Below, one piece after another: positions 27,484 through 36,663 of a stretch of DNA of 64,000 nucleotides. The translations under genes were made by a program, and so were the position numbers. Each line of letters opens with the position of its first letter. The first letter of the stretch is position 1. A model generated the notes under the pieces. It was given only the letters and a program-made list of their open reading frames with translations, ran no database searches and was not told the DNA's origin. The DNA comes from Alphaproteobacteria bacterium (GTDB lineage Bacteria > Pseudomonadota > Alphaproteobacteria > Micavibrionales > Micavibrionaceae): positions 1-64,000 of the forward strand of contig JAUHXT010000003.1 of NCBI GenBank assembly GCA_030426925.1. The letters are read 5' to 3'.

Positions 27484-27621
27484 ATGGCAATCGTCCCCGA
27501 TTTCACAATCGCCCATGACAAAATTCGTATAATTACGCTGCCAAACGGATTCAGGATTCTCGGCGGTTCCGCAGCGAGGCACGGCCACGAATTAACGGAA
27601 AAGAGTTACGAACCTTCATAA
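27484..27621 (+). CDS. Small ORF, 45 residues
   Basis: An ATG at 27484 with GAGAAGAGGAA directly upstream opens a 45-codon frame ending at TAA 27619-27621. The product (starting MAIVPDFTIAHDKIRI and containing LPNGFRILGG) looks protein-like, but no family is known. Its end overlaps the hemH 3' end by 16 bases on the opposite strand. The good ribosome site is the main reason to list it. Confidence 0.4.
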   Translation: MAIVPDFTIAHDKIRIITLPNGFRILGGSAARHGHELTEKSYEPS

Positions 27622-28667
27622 GATATATTCATACAGCACTTGCTCCATTCTTTTCCGCAAAGCTGAGCCTTTGTATCCGGCAGCGTGTCGGTATCATCTA
27701 ACCGGGCCAAAACCATGTTTTTCAGACCCGCGATATAGGCTTCATGCGTACTGACCGTCGGAACACGGTAATAATCGGTAAAACCTATTTCCTTTGCCAT
27801 GTGCCGGTATTCGATTTCAATTTCGACCAGCGTCTCAACGTGCTCCTGTGTAAACGCGTGAGGCAAAATAACAACCGGAACTTGATCGGCTGCGGCCTGT
27901 TTTATCGCGTCTTCCGTCGATGGCCCAATCCATTCCAGCGGCCCGACACGTGATTGATAACAAATCTGCCAGTCGGCATTTTCGATTCCGGTCGCCTGCG
28001 CGATTGCGGCGGCAGATTGTTCACACTGCCATTGATACGGATCGCCCTGCGCGATAATTTTTTTCGGCAGACCGTGAGCGGAAAATAAAATACGCGGTTT
28101 TTTTCCGGTCTCGCTCAATGCCTGCTCATATACTTTCCGAACGTTATCGGCATTGGCCTGAACAAAACCGTTTTCCATCGGGTAACAGCATACGGTCGCA
28201 GTTGAAATTTTCAGGCCGGCCTGCTTCGCCGCCAGATGCCATTGTTCCAGCGATGAATTGGTCGTCGTCGTCGAAAACTGCGGATACAGTGGCAGCAGGA
28301 CGATATGATCGGGTCCCCAGTCCTGCACCTCCTTCACCACCTGCGGCGCCATCGGATGCCAGTACCGCATACAGATAAAGGTCTTAAACGACCCTTCTCC
28401 GGATGAATTCAGCATCTCTTCCAGCGCCCTGATCTGCGCGCGTGAATTTTCCAGCAGCGGTGATTTATCACCCAGCAATTTATAACTGTCACCCGCTTCT
28501 TTTTTCGTTCGCTTAAATGCGATCAGGCGTGACAGGAAAAAGCGCACCGGCCATGGTGCCTGGATAATATTTTTGTCCATGAAGAAATTGGTGAGAAACG
28601 GCTTAATTGTTTCACGTGAATCAGGGCCGCCAAGATTAAACAGCACAACGGCAATTTTTTTGCTCAT
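27606..28667 (-). CDS. hemH: Ferrochelatase
   Basis: A 353-residue enzyme that inserts Fe(II) into protoporphyrin IX. The opening VVLFNLGGPDS is typical. The metal-site His lies in FSAHGLP and the Glu in FTQEHVETLVEIE. The C-terminus has a cluster of cysteines. It overlaps hemE by four bases (ATGA), so the two are coupled. A parS-like site at 28608 near its 5' end is read as DSRET. Length is normal. Confidence 0.97.
   Translation of the reverse strand: MSKKIAVVLFNLGGPDSRETIKPFLTNFFMDKNIIQAPWPVRFFLSRLIAFKRTKKEAGDSYKLLGDKSPLLENSRAQIRALEEMLNSSGEGSFKTFICMRYWHPMAPQVVKEVQDWGPDHIVLLPLYPQFSTTTTNSSLEQWHLAAKQAGLKISTATVCCYPMENGFVQANADNVRKVYEQALSETGKKPRILFSAHGLPKKIIAQGDPYQWQCEQSAAAIAQATGIENADWQICYQSRVGPLEWIGPSTEDAIKQAAADQVPVVILPHAFTQEHVETLVEIEIEYRHMAKEIGFTDYYRVPTVSTHEAYIAGLKNMVLARLDDTDTLPDTKAQLCGKEWSKCCMNISYEGS
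28608..28623. promoter_or_regulatory. parS-like site 7 (15/16), near the origin
   Basis: TGTTTCACGTGAATCA within hemH, one mismatch. It is about 1.1 kb from the candidate origin and 10 kb away from the main cluster. Confidence 0.75.
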
Positions 28668-29716
28668 CGTTCAAACTCCCTGATCAATGTTACAAGTTCT
28701 TCGACATGCTCCACCGGCGTATCTTTTATCACCCCGTGTCCGAGATTGAAAACAAATGGAGCACTTCCCAGTTCGTTCAATATTTTTTCTGCGGAAAGTT
28801 TCAGCGTGTCCCCTCCGGCCAGAAGAGCAACAGGATCCAGATTTCCCTGCACCGGAACCAATGGCTGAAGCGCATTTCCAATCCACTGCACCGGTAACAT
28901 GTGATCCGTTGAAACCGCACTTACCCCTGTATCGCGCACATAATCGCGGTACAAAACACCTGCACCGCGCGGAAAACCGATGATTGGAACGTCCGGATGC
29001 TCCATCCTGACTTTCTCCACCAGCCGTTTAGTCGGTGCAATCACCCAGCGGTGGAACTGGTTTGCCTCCAGCACCCCCGCCCAGCTGTCGAATATCTGGA
29101 CCGCCTCGGCCCCGGCCTTGATTTGCCCGCACAGATACTCCGCCGTCACCTCTACCAGAATATCAATCAGCTGCTGAAATTCTTCCGGGCCGCGGTAAGC
29201 CCAGCTCCGCACAGTTTCAAAATCCTTGCTTCCGCCGCCTTCGACCATGTAACAGGCAACGGTCCACGGCGCGCCAGCAAAACCGATCAGGGCCGTCTGC
29301 CCGAACCCTTCCGATTGCATCGCCTGCCTCGTCCGTTCAATCGCTTCGTAAACTTTCGAAAAGATCTCGCCTGTTATTCCAGGTTTTAGTTTCCCGATAT
29401 CGGTAACGCTACGCACAGGATCGAGTTTCGGTCCTTCCCCCGCCGCAAATTCCAGATGCTGTCCCATCGCGTGCGGCACCACCAGAATATCCGAAAATAT
29501 AATTCCGGCATCCATCGAAAACCGCCGGATCGGCTGCATCGTAATCTCACAGGCCGTTTCCGGGTTATACGCCATATCCAGAAAACCGCCGGCCTTCGCC
29601 CGCAACTCCTTGTATTCCGGCAGATACCGTCCGGCTTGCCGCATAAACCAGAACGGAACTTTTTCCGTTACCTGTCCGTTTAACGTCTGTAAAAATATCT
29701 TATCGTTCTCTTCCAT
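28664..29716 (-). CDS. hemE: Uroporphyrinogen decarboxylase
   Basis: A 350-residue enzyme of heme synthesis converting uroporphyrinogen III to coproporphyrinogen III. The signature VPFWFMRQAGRYLPEY near the N-terminus and the second signature GFAGAPWTVACYM are intact. It heads the hemE-hemH-hemJ set, and its promoter must lie in the origin candidate region upstream. In Caulobacter the chromosomal origin lies immediately next to hemE, as here. Confidence 0.98.
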   Translation of the reverse strand: MEENDKIFLQTLNGQVTEKVPFWFMRQAGRYLPEYKELRAKAGGFLDMAYNPETACEITMQPIRRFSMDAGIIFSDILVVPHAMGQHLEFAAGEGPKLDPVRSVTDIGKLKPGITGEIFSKVYEAIERTRQAMQSEGFGQTALIGFAGAPWTVACYMVEGGGSKDFETVRSWAYRGPEEFQQLIDILVEVTAEYLCGQIKAGAEAVQIFDSWAGVLEANQFHRWVIAPTKRLVEKVRMEHPDVPIIGFPRGAGVLYRDYVRDTGVSAVSTDHMLPVQWIGNALQPLVPVQGNLDPVALLAGGDTLKLSAEKILNELGSAPFVFNLGHGVIKDTPVEHVEELVTLIREFER

Positions 29717-30108
29717 GACGAAGCATCAAATCAGATTACTCCGCCAAATTACAATCCCTTTTTATATTTTTAAAAAGAGGTTTTTATAGTTATTGGGGGT
29801 GTGAAGGATGGGGATTGAATCTTTTCCCTTTTTTTACTCACATTTACACATCAGTGAATTCACTTAGGACTTTCATGGATTCGCATCCATTCCGAAACGA
29901 ACTGATTAGTTGGTACCCAAACAGATACGCACAAGGATAAACCACGGGCATAAAAATCGCATCGCATGCGTATAATTTCACACACAGATTTATCAGGTCC
30001 AAACCAGTAGTTTTTCACACAGGGTCATACCGTGAACATCTCTGGATGATATGTCATAAGCCTGCGCAACCGCTTGGATAAACCGAATCACTATGCTATT
30101 GAAATAGA
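29717..30108. other. Candidate chromosomal origin of replication (oriC)
   Basis: A 392-base gap with no gene, between the divergent hemE and the gene at 30109. An AT-rich tract (29755-29802, with TTTTTATATTTTTAAAAAG) could be the unwinding element. DnaA-box-like 9-mers with one mismatch to TTATNCACA are at 29834-29842 (TTACTCACA), 29967-29975 (TGCGTATAA on the other strand) and 30011-30019 (TTTTTCACA); weaker ones are at 29842 and 30073. Three GANTC methylation sites (29817, 29878, 30085) lie in it. Housekeeping genes on both sides read away from it. The order hemE-origin-ppsR-maf-aroE-coaE-dnaQ is that of the Caulobacter origin, with four genes inserted on the right. Confidence 0.75.
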
Positions 30109-30723
30109 ATGTTTCGGAACGCTTTCAAGAAAATGGAACCCGATGAAGCCGCGCCTATCCTGATGGAAGTAAATCAGGCGCTGGAAGGATCGCCCTTTGT
30201 AGGTGAGAGCATTGTGGTGCTGTCGCAGGACCTGCCATTTTACCCCGGATACAAGTTCCTGGAGATTTCAGATCATACCGCTCAGCCGGTACGCACACAA
30301 AATATCATATATAAGCAAGGCGATGTTACCGTCCTGAACTGGACCAATGAACCGATTTACGCCTTGAACGCCAAAGCCCCTATCCAGCTTAATAAGGACA
30401 CCGCCCCTTTATATGCGAAATTCTTCTTCACATATGTCAGGGGTCGTCATGGACGTTTTTTGATTGTCGAAGGCGTGGACGAAATACAATGGCGTGAAGA
30501 ACCGCCACCGGCCGCACGCAAAGCTGTCGGCAAACTGTTAACTCCCGTAACGCTCAGCAATATAGACGCTGACGGCACTTTCAACCTGGTTGGGCAGATG
30601 ATGTTCAAGGATTCGCTGTTTCAAAGCGCAATCCACGTCAAACCGGACGGTCTTGTCTCTTTATCCGATGAAGAACTGTTGATCGAGGATATGCCGGTAC
30701 AGGACGATACGCTTGGCCTTTAA
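30109..30723 (+). CDS. Hypothetical protein next to the origin
   Basis: A 204-residue protein without signal peptide or membrane helix. It is a mix of strands and acidic stretches, with TYVRGRHGRFLIVEGVDEIQW in the middle and an acidic tail. The start is uncertain: the ATG at 30109 has no clear ribosome site, and 30133 (MEPDEAAP) is also possible. I do not recognise the family. It converges with the membrane protein at 30733. Confidence 0.6.
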   Translation: MFRNAFKKMEPDEAAPILMEVNQALEGSPFVGESIVVLSQDLPFYPGYKFLEISDHTAQPVRTQNIIYKQGDVTVLNWTNEPIYALNAKAPIQLNKDTAPLYAKFFFTYVRGRHGRFLIVEGVDEIQWREEPPPAARKAVGKLLTPVTLSNIDADGTFNLVGQMMFKDSLFQSAIHVKPDGLVSLSDEELLIEDMPVQDDTLGL

Positions 30724-30732
30724 TCACAAAAA

Positions 30733-31728
30733 TTACCGGCAGTAATAAAGCAGCTCCTCTACGGAAGAAGGGTCAACGTCTTTTGGCATATATTGCATAC
30801 CGTTATAAGCAAGCAGGACGCTACCTTCCAAATTCTCATCAAGCATCTCACCTTTTACGGTCAATTTCAGATCATGGAATCCCGTATTTGAAGGGATGAC
30901 ATCAAGCGTTGTTTCCACCAGGTCCGTGCTTTCTACCAATTCACCGTTCTCTTCTATGAAATTGTTGTAGGAATAGCGAGTGCAGATATCCAGCACCTCT
31001 TTATATTCATCAGCAATCTTCACATAAATCGACTTAAAGAACATGGCCGCCCCCTGGGACCCGTAGCCATTATCAATGAATATGCCGAATATATTATTGC
31101 CGATGGGGTAAACATTGACCGAATTCGGCAATAATAGCCCCCACGTACCGGTATGGATAACATCAATATCCTGTAGAACGAGGTCCCAGCCTTCCGGTTT
31201 TTTTTCAAATTCAAAAATACTGACGGTCACACCGCAAACATGACATTCACCCTGCGAAATGCCGTACACGAGGACAATGCTCTCTTTATCATGGTACGCA
31301 AGGTTGTATGTTCCAACCTCGCGAATAACAGTATCGCACCCGACTTCGTATCCCCCGGTGTCAGCATCGCATGTTTTTTTTCGGCTGGCATAGGCCTCGC
31401 TGCTTTCCCGTATCTTGTTTTTAGCCAATCCTGTCGCAATCTCCGGGTTCCAGCGTCCGGCAATCTCCAAATCGTCTTTATTTCCGGCTATATGGCTTTG
31501 AATAGTGTCAATTTTGTCTTCCATATGCGTGATCTGGATCGTTGTACTCTTTGATTCCGCCCGGTCTTTCTCATATCCCACAATGGAAATGAGCAATCCA
31601 ATCAATCCAAGCAGCGCAAAAAGGCCGGTTGCAAAGGGATGATTCCCGCAAAATTCGATTATTTGCCGGGAATAAGTAAGGGTTTTTGAAAAAAATAGCC
31701 GCATTTCATTTTTTACGGAAATTTTCAT
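30733..31728 (-). CDS. Hypothetical protein with one membrane helix
   Basis: A 331-residue protein. A membrane helix lies at about residues 32-50 (FATGLFALLGLIGLLISIV), then a short coiled segment (ITHMEDKIDTIQSHI), then a large domain with several cysteines (KTCDADTGGYEVGCD, then GECHVCGV), likely periplasmic. The start at 31728 has GCGAGG upstream; the frame also allows a TTG at 31755. The 203-base gap to 31932 is AT-rich and holds only a doubtful 62-codon frame on the plus strand. Function unknown. Confidence 0.6.
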   Translation of the reverse strand: MKISVKNEMRLFFSKTLTYSRQIIEFCGNHPFATGLFALLGLIGLLISIVGYEKDRAESKSTTIQITHMEDKIDTIQSHIAGNKDDLEIAGRWNPEIATGLAKNKIRESSEAYASRKKTCDADTGGYEVGCDTVIREVGTYNLAYHDKESIVLVYGISQGECHVCGVTVSIFEFEKKPEGWDLVLQDIDVIHTGTWGLLLPNSVNVYPIGNNIFGIFIDNGYGSQGAAMFFKSIYVKIADEYKEVLDICTRYSYNNFIEENGELVESTDLVETTLDVIPSNTGFHDLKLTVKGEMLDENLEGSVLLAYNGMQYMPKDVDPSSVEELLYYCR

Positions 31729-31931
31729 GGCGGATTTAAACCTCGCAACTTCCAAATATCATATTGATTTATATATATATTTTCTGCTTTTGCCAATTTT
31801 TTTAAATTTATTCGAATTTAATCATATGCGGCAAGAAAACATTAATCTTTTTATCCCCATAATAGAGGCTGGACATTCGGAAAGGCTTGATTTTCTTAGC
31901 TTTTCGTTAATTTAGGAAGCGATTAGGGTTC

Positions 31932-33215
31932 ATGGATAACAAGACAGATAATTCTTCATCCTCTCAGGATATAGGATATCGACGCCATTGCCGCGTCGCA
32001 TATTCAATTAACAACAACCAGCCGGTTCTGTGTTCGATCATTAGCGACCAGCCGTTGTTTTATTTTGAAGAAGATATTTATGAGGACGATGACGACATCC
32101 TGATGGATGAAGAACTGATCGCCCTTGACCGCGATATTCAGGCTTTAAAGCAAAAAGTGGAAGCTTACGATCGCCTGTCACTGGAATTTGCCCAGCCGGC
32201 CGACGCCCGCATGCGCGAATTCATGGCCGACAGCAAATTGATCGGCGAGCAAAGCGTATCAGGCGATCAGGACATTGAAGAATTTTTGGAAGAGCTGCGC
32301 AAAAGCCGTATGGCTGCCGCCCTTCTGGCCTGCGCCGAAGAACATCATGTGGCCGTTCGTTACAGCCGCGAAGTTTTCAGCGCCCAGTACGACAGGAACG
32401 GGCAGCAAATCCTTATTCATCCTGATCTGCCGTTTGCAGACAAGCTGCTGGTCGCCGCGCGCGAACTGCGCCGTCACTGGCAGGCCCGTCAGGGTGCGTT
32501 GATCAACCCGCTGCTGTTCCAGCCGGACCAGGCCATTTTGGTGAACCGCGCACAGCTGGCAGACCTGCATGTCTTTATGGTGCGCATCGCATGGGAACTG
32601 CAATTGTCCGGTATCAAGGATGCATGGACACGTGTTGAAAATTCATCCATGTCCGATCTGGGCCGCACATTCGCCCGCGAAGCCTATGTCGATTTCCGCA
32701 CGCTGAATAACGGCAATGCCTCCAGCGCAGTTTTCGAAACATGGTTTTTGTCAGAACGCTGCCGCATGGCGGACAAGGCGATTATCCAGAAAATGCTGGC
32801 GGATTATGAAGGCCACGTCTTCAACCTCGACCAGGTATCAAAAAACGTCAGCATGGAACTGGTTTCCGCTCTGGGCAGCGCGCCTTTCGGCAAAAATTAC
32901 CTGGCGCCTTATGCCCAGTTGATCCTGAGCGACCCGATCTTTACAGATGTGCGGGACCGCTCAAACGCCAATTTCCTTTGGTTTATCAAGTTCGAGAAGT
33001 CTTTCCGGGAAACGGAACAGGAGTTGCAAAGTGAGGAGTCCAACCTCAAGCCGGGCGTTCGTTCCGGCGATCAAGCCAAAAATAAGGACACCCACGATGC
33101 CCAGGAAAGCCAAATCCTCAACCTACCTATCCACAGGCAGGAAACACAAGAAGCAGGCAGAAAACTTGACGGAACGAACGACAGCGCAAATGTCGTTTAC
33201 GTGCAGTTCTGCTAA
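31932..33215 (+). CDS. DUF6782-like protein A (putative metallopeptidase-related)
   Basis: A 427-residue soluble protein. An acidic leader (EEDIYEDDDDILMDEE) is followed by a helical middle and a C-terminal tail of low complexity. Segments such as VRIAWELQLSGIKDAW, FETWFLSERCRMAD and LILSDPIFTDVRDR recur in related form in the next gene, so the two are tandem paralogues. I associate this architecture with DUF6782, noted as a putative metallopeptidase family; no HExxH is seen here, so activity is doubtful. The ATG follows GAAGCGATTAGGGTTC. Confidence 0.6.
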   Translation: MDNKTDNSSSSQDIGYRRHCRVAYSINNNQPVLCSIISDQPLFYFEEDIYEDDDDILMDEELIALDRDIQALKQKVEAYDRLSLEFAQPADARMREFMADSKLIGEQSVSGDQDIEEFLEELRKSRMAAALLACAEEHHVAVRYSREVFSAQYDRNGQQILIHPDLPFADKLLVAARELRRHWQARQGALINPLLFQPDQAILVNRAQLADLHVFMVRIAWELQLSGIKDAWTRVENSSMSDLGRTFAREAYVDFRTLNNGNASSAVFETWFLSERCRMADKAIIQKMLADYEGHVFNLDQVSKNVSMELVSALGSAPFGKNYLAPYAQLILSDPIFTDVRDRSNANFLWFIKFEKSFRETEQELQSEESNLKPGVRSGDQAKNKDTHDAQESQILNLPIHRQETQEAGRKLDGTNDSANVVYVQFC

Positions 33216-33288
33216 TTCACAAAGCCGCAGAAAACAGCCGGTTTTCATAGATTGCATCGCGGCAGGTACGCAGGGAGACGTTTGTACG

Positions 33289-34344
33289 ATGGTCCAGCAA
33301 CGGGCAGGAAACAACAGCGATAAATCAGAATATTATGACTATTCTGGCGCCCCGGAATTCGGGACTCCCCATACTCAATATGCTATAGTCGAAACTATGA
33401 GAGAGCTGTTTGAGGAAACTCTGCTTCACACGGATGAGCAGGCCGACCTTCTGGGCGCCGTCAGGGATGACAACAGCCTGTTTTTATGGGCGCTCGATTG
33501 TCTGGCGCATTGCCCGACCGGTTTGGGCCTGATACGCCGTGCGATGGATCATGACTGGTCCATTCATGTATCCGATTTGGGCACGGGCGGCTTTCACCTC
33601 GATATACCGGAAAAAGAACTGACGCTCGACCACTACGGCCTGACAGCGGATTCGCTGGCCCGTAATGCCTTTTTCCGCAATGAATTTATCTTCAGCCTCA
33701 TTCGCGGTCTGCGCGATATCTGGCAGGAAATACGTTTCGGTGCGATGGAACGCGATTACCGTCCGGAAGCCTTGTTGATGCTGGAACGCGTACGGGCGGC
33801 CGATGCCGACACGTTGTGCGTGGCTATCGCATGGGAATTGCGCAAGGCAGGCTTCGGCGATATCTGGCGCCATTTGTTAAGCAGCGATATCGGCGACCTT
33901 GCGTCCCTGTATAGCGAATATATGAATGAATCCGGCGCCGCCTTCCTGAACAACAAGGAAGCGATGGCCACCATTTTCGAACACTGGTTCTATAACGAAG
34001 CCCGTGTAAACCGTGTCGACCATGAAACACTGAACGCGCTCGACATGGTTCTGGAATGGGCGGAAGAGCAGGAAGACTGTGCCCGTCCGTTCGGTGACAA
34101 GCACCTGGATTATAAAGTAGTGACGCTGATCTCCTGTATGCCGGACGGCAAGCCGTATCTGGGTGAACTGGCAAAACGTGTCAGCAGTGATCCGGAATTT
34201 GCCACGATCCATGATTCCTTTAACGAAGCGCACCTGTTCCAGATCGTCCATGACATGGATGTCGTGATGGTAGGTCACGTGCCCTTCCGCGATGGCGCCC
34301 TGGCGCGCCGAATATTCCCCGACGGAAAAATACAGCGCATATAA
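33289..34344 (+). CDS. DUF6782-like protein B (paralogue of A)
   Basis: A 351-residue protein. The start at 33289 is preceded by AGGGAG; the frame stays open to 32947, but that part overlaps the previous gene in another frame. Segments VAIAWELRKAGFGDIW, IFEHWFYNEARVNRVDHET and RVSSDPEFATIHDSFNEAH align with the upstream gene. A Gly-rich strand HVSDLGTGGFHLDI lies in the first third. No membrane segment is seen. Function unknown. It lies 75 bases before ppsR and may be co-transcribed. Confidence 0.65.
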   Translation: MVQQRAGNNSDKSEYYDYSGAPEFGTPHTQYAIVETMRELFEETLLHTDEQADLLGAVRDDNSLFLWALDCLAHCPTGLGLIRRAMDHDWSIHVSDLGTGGFHLDIPEKELTLDHYGLTADSLARNAFFRNEFIFSLIRGLRDIWQEIRFGAMERDYRPEALLMLERVRAADADTLCVAIAWELRKAGFGDIWRHLLSSDIGDLASLYSEYMNESGAAFLNNKEAMATIFEHWFYNEARVNRVDHETLNALDMVLEWAEEQEDCARPFGDKHLDYKVVTLISCMPDGKPYLGELAKRVSSDPEFATIHDSFNEAHLFQIVHDMDVVMVGHVPFRDGALARRIFPDGKIQRI

Positions 34345-34419
34345 GAACGTTAAGCGTTTGAATGTAGCCGCAGCCTTGCTATTCTGTCCCACATGCTAGG
34401 ACAGGTTGATAAGGAAATA

Positions 34420-35271
34420 ATGCAGCGCTTCACCATTCACCTTGTGTCGGATGCCACCGGCACGACGCTGCAAGGGCTGGCGCGCGCGGCACTGGCGCAG
34501 TTTGAAGGCATCGAACCCGCAGAACGTTTCTGGCCGATGGTGAGAACGCCCGCCCAGTTAAAGCGGGTGATGGTGGAAATAGAAGAGAACCCCGGACCGG
34601 TTATTTTCACATTGGTGGACCGCGATATGCGCCGCCAGCTGCAAAAACTCTGTCACGACCTTCATGTCCCCTGTATGCCGATTATGGACCCGATCCTGCG
34701 CAGCTTATCATCTTATCTTGGACGCCCAACGAAGGGGATACCGGGCTTGCAACATGCGCTGGACGAAGCGTACTTTAAACGCATCGATGCTGTCGATTTC
34801 GCTTTGAGTTACGACGATGGCCAAACACTCGACGGTATTGAGGACGCGGATGTTATTCTGGTCGGCGTGTCGCGGACATCGAAAACACCCACCTGTATTT
34901 TTCTTGCACGCCGTGGCATCAAGGCCGCGAACATTCCCATTACGCCGGGCAACCCGTTCCCGGAAAAGATTTTTGATTTAAAGGAAGCGCTGGTCGTCGG
35001 CCTGACGGAATCGCCCGACCGGCTGGTCCATATTCGCCGCAACAGGTTGAAAGCGGACGAGGAAGACAGCGAGCATTACCAGGAAAACGCGTATCTCGAC
35101 CTTGAAAAAGTAGAGGACGAAGTGCGCATGGCGCGCCGTCTGTTTTCAAAACACAAATGGCCGGTGATTGATGTGACACGCCGTTCAGTGGAAGAAACTA
35201 CGGCAGAAATAATTATTCTCTGGCAAAAACACAGAGCAAAACTGGAAAGAGAAAAAAATGGCAATTCCTAG
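34420..35271 (+). CDS. ppsR: Pyruvate, phosphate dikinase regulatory protein (kinase/pyrophosphorylase)
   Basis: A 283-residue bifunctional regulator of the DUF299/PSRP family that phosphorylates and dephosphorylates PEP synthase or PPDK. The opening IHLVSDATGTTLQGLARA is the family signature. The P-loop is GVSRTSKTPT. I used the ATG at 34420 after AAGGA; a longer frame begins at 34393. Its end overlaps the maf start by 14 bases. It is the first conserved gene to the right of the origin. Confidence 0.95.
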   Translation: MQRFTIHLVSDATGTTLQGLARAALAQFEGIEPAERFWPMVRTPAQLKRVMVEIEENPGPVIFTLVDRDMRRQLQKLCHDLHVPCMPIMDPILRSLSSYLGRPTKGIPGLQHALDEAYFKRIDAVDFALSYDDGQTLDGIEDADVILVGVSRTSKTPTCIFLARRGIKAANIPITPGNPFPEKIFDLKEALVVGLTESPDRLVHIRRNRLKADEEDSEHYQENAYLDLEKVEDEVRMARRLFSKHKWPVIDVTRRSVEETTAEIIILWQKHRAKLEREKNGNS

Positions 35272-35857
35272 AATTATTCTCGCATCGCGCAGCAAGGCCC
35301 GCAACGCCATGTTGCGCAATGTCGGCATCCCGTTTGAAACAATCCCTGCCAGCATCAACGAAAGTGAAATGATGCGCCAGATGCGGGACATGAACACCAC
35401 GCCGGAAAATATTGCAATGAGTTTGGCCGAAGCAAAAGCCGCGCGCATTTCGCGTGAATATCCGGACAATACTGTCATCGGAAGCGACCAGGTTTTGGTA
35501 CTCGATGGAAAGATACTTCAAAAGGCGGAAAAGCGCGAAGACGCCAAAGAGAAGCTGAAACTCTTACGCGGAAAAACACACGAGCTGGTCTCCGCCGTCT
35601 GCCTGGCCAAAAAAGGTGAAGTGATTTGGGAGGCGCGGTCTTCGGCCAAGCTGACCATGCGCGATTTTGACGATGAATTTTTGAACGACTATCTGGCGTC
35701 CGCAGGTGACGTGCTGACCGATTGCGCAGGATGCTATGCGCTGGAAGAAAGCGGTTCCTGGCTGTTCGAGAAAGTCGAAGGCGATATTTTCACCATTATG
35801 GGCATGCCGCTGTTACCGCTTTTAGGGTTTTTACATGAACTGGGTTTCCGTCCATGA
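35258..35857 (+). CDS. maf: Maf family nucleotide pyrophosphatase
   Basis: A 199-residue Maf protein that hydrolyses non-canonical or methylated NTPs. ILASRSKARNAML is the opening signature; VIGSDQVLVLDG carries the catalytic Asp. The substrate class (dTTP/UTP or 7-methyl-GTP) cannot be read with certainty. It overlaps ppsR by 14 bases and aroE by four, in a tightly coupled operon. Confidence 0.94.
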   Translation: MAIPRIILASRSKARNAMLRNVGIPFETIPASINESEMMRQMRDMNTTPENIAMSLAEAKAARISREYPDNTVIGSDQVLVLDGKILQKAEKREDAKEKLKLLRGKTHELVSAVCLAKKGEVIWEARSSAKLTMRDFDDEFLNDYLASAGDVLTDCAGCYALEESGSWLFEKVEGDIFTIMGMPLLPLLGFLHELGFRP

Positions 35858-36663
35858 CCATGAAACTGGCTGTCATAGGCTATCCGCTGGGGCAAAGCAA
35901 ATCTCCGGTCATTTATAATCACTGGATAGAAAAATACGGCGTGGATGCAGTGTACGGTCCGCTTGAAATTGCACCGGATACGTTTGAAAGCCGCATCCGC
36001 TCAATGATTGATGAAGGCTATGGCGGCTTTAACATTACCATTCCGTACAAGGAAAAAATTATTCCTTTGTGTGCCGAACTCGACGATACCGCGCGTGCAA
36101 TCGGCGCCGTGAACACTGTTAAAATCACCGATGGTAAACTGTTCGGTACCAATACCGACGCCTATGGGTTCATTCAAAATTTAAAAGAAGAAACCGGCAA
36201 GACGGATTTCAAAGGCAAAGCGGTCGTATTGGGTGCTGGCGGCGCGGCGCGTGCCGTTGTCTATGCGCTAAAGCAGGAAAATTTTGATGAAGTGCTAATT
36301 CTAAACCGTACCCGCGAACGCGCAGACATAATTGCCAGGGATATGGATGCCGGAACGGACGAATGGGAAAAGCGTAACGAATTACTGGCAGATACCACAT
36401 TACTGGTGAATACAACATCGCTGGGCATGACAGGCCAGCCGCCGCTGGACATTGATGTATCAGCGCTTCCTGCGGATGCGGTCGTGTATGACATAGTTTA
36501 CAAACCGTTGATGACAGACTTGCTAAAAGATGCAAAAAACAAAGGAAATCAGATAGTTACAGGCATTGGCATGTTGCTGAACCAGGCGCGCCCGGCCTTC
36601 GAGTTATGGACAGGTATCGCGCCGGACATGGAGCCGGCATTGCGGGATGAATTGCTGAAATGA
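35854..36663 (+). CDS. aroE: Shikimate dehydrogenase
   Basis: A 269-residue NADPH-dependent enzyme of the shikimate pathway. The shikimate-binding serines are in QSKSP (14-18), the catalytic Lys66 is in ITIPYK, and the Asp of NTDAYGF follows. The nucleotide motif is VLGAGGAARA. Overlaps of four bases with maf and coaE indicate translational coupling. Confidence 0.97.
   Translation: MTMKLAVIGYPLGQSKSPVIYNHWIEKYGVDAVYGPLEIAPDTFESRIRSMIDEGYGGFNITIPYKEKIIPLCAELDDTARAIGAVNTVKITDGKLFGTNTDAYGFIQNLKEETGKTDFKGKAVVLGAGGAARAVVYALKQENFDEVLILNRTRERADIIARDMDAGTDEWEKRNELLADTTLLVNTTSLGMTGQPPLDIDVSALPADAVVYDIVYKPLMTDLLKDAKNKGNQIVTGIGMLLNQARPAFELWTGIAPDMEPALRDELLK

Noticed and set aside
32947-33288. Longer N-terminus for DUF6782-like protein B
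   Set aside because: The extension overlaps the upstream paralogue in another frame and reads as Ser/Arg-rich noise; a good ribosome site precedes 33289.
34272-34282. Other CACGTG cores (34272, 60303, 63345) as extra parS sites
   Set aside because: Only the central six to eight bases match; the flanking TGTTT and AAACA are absent.
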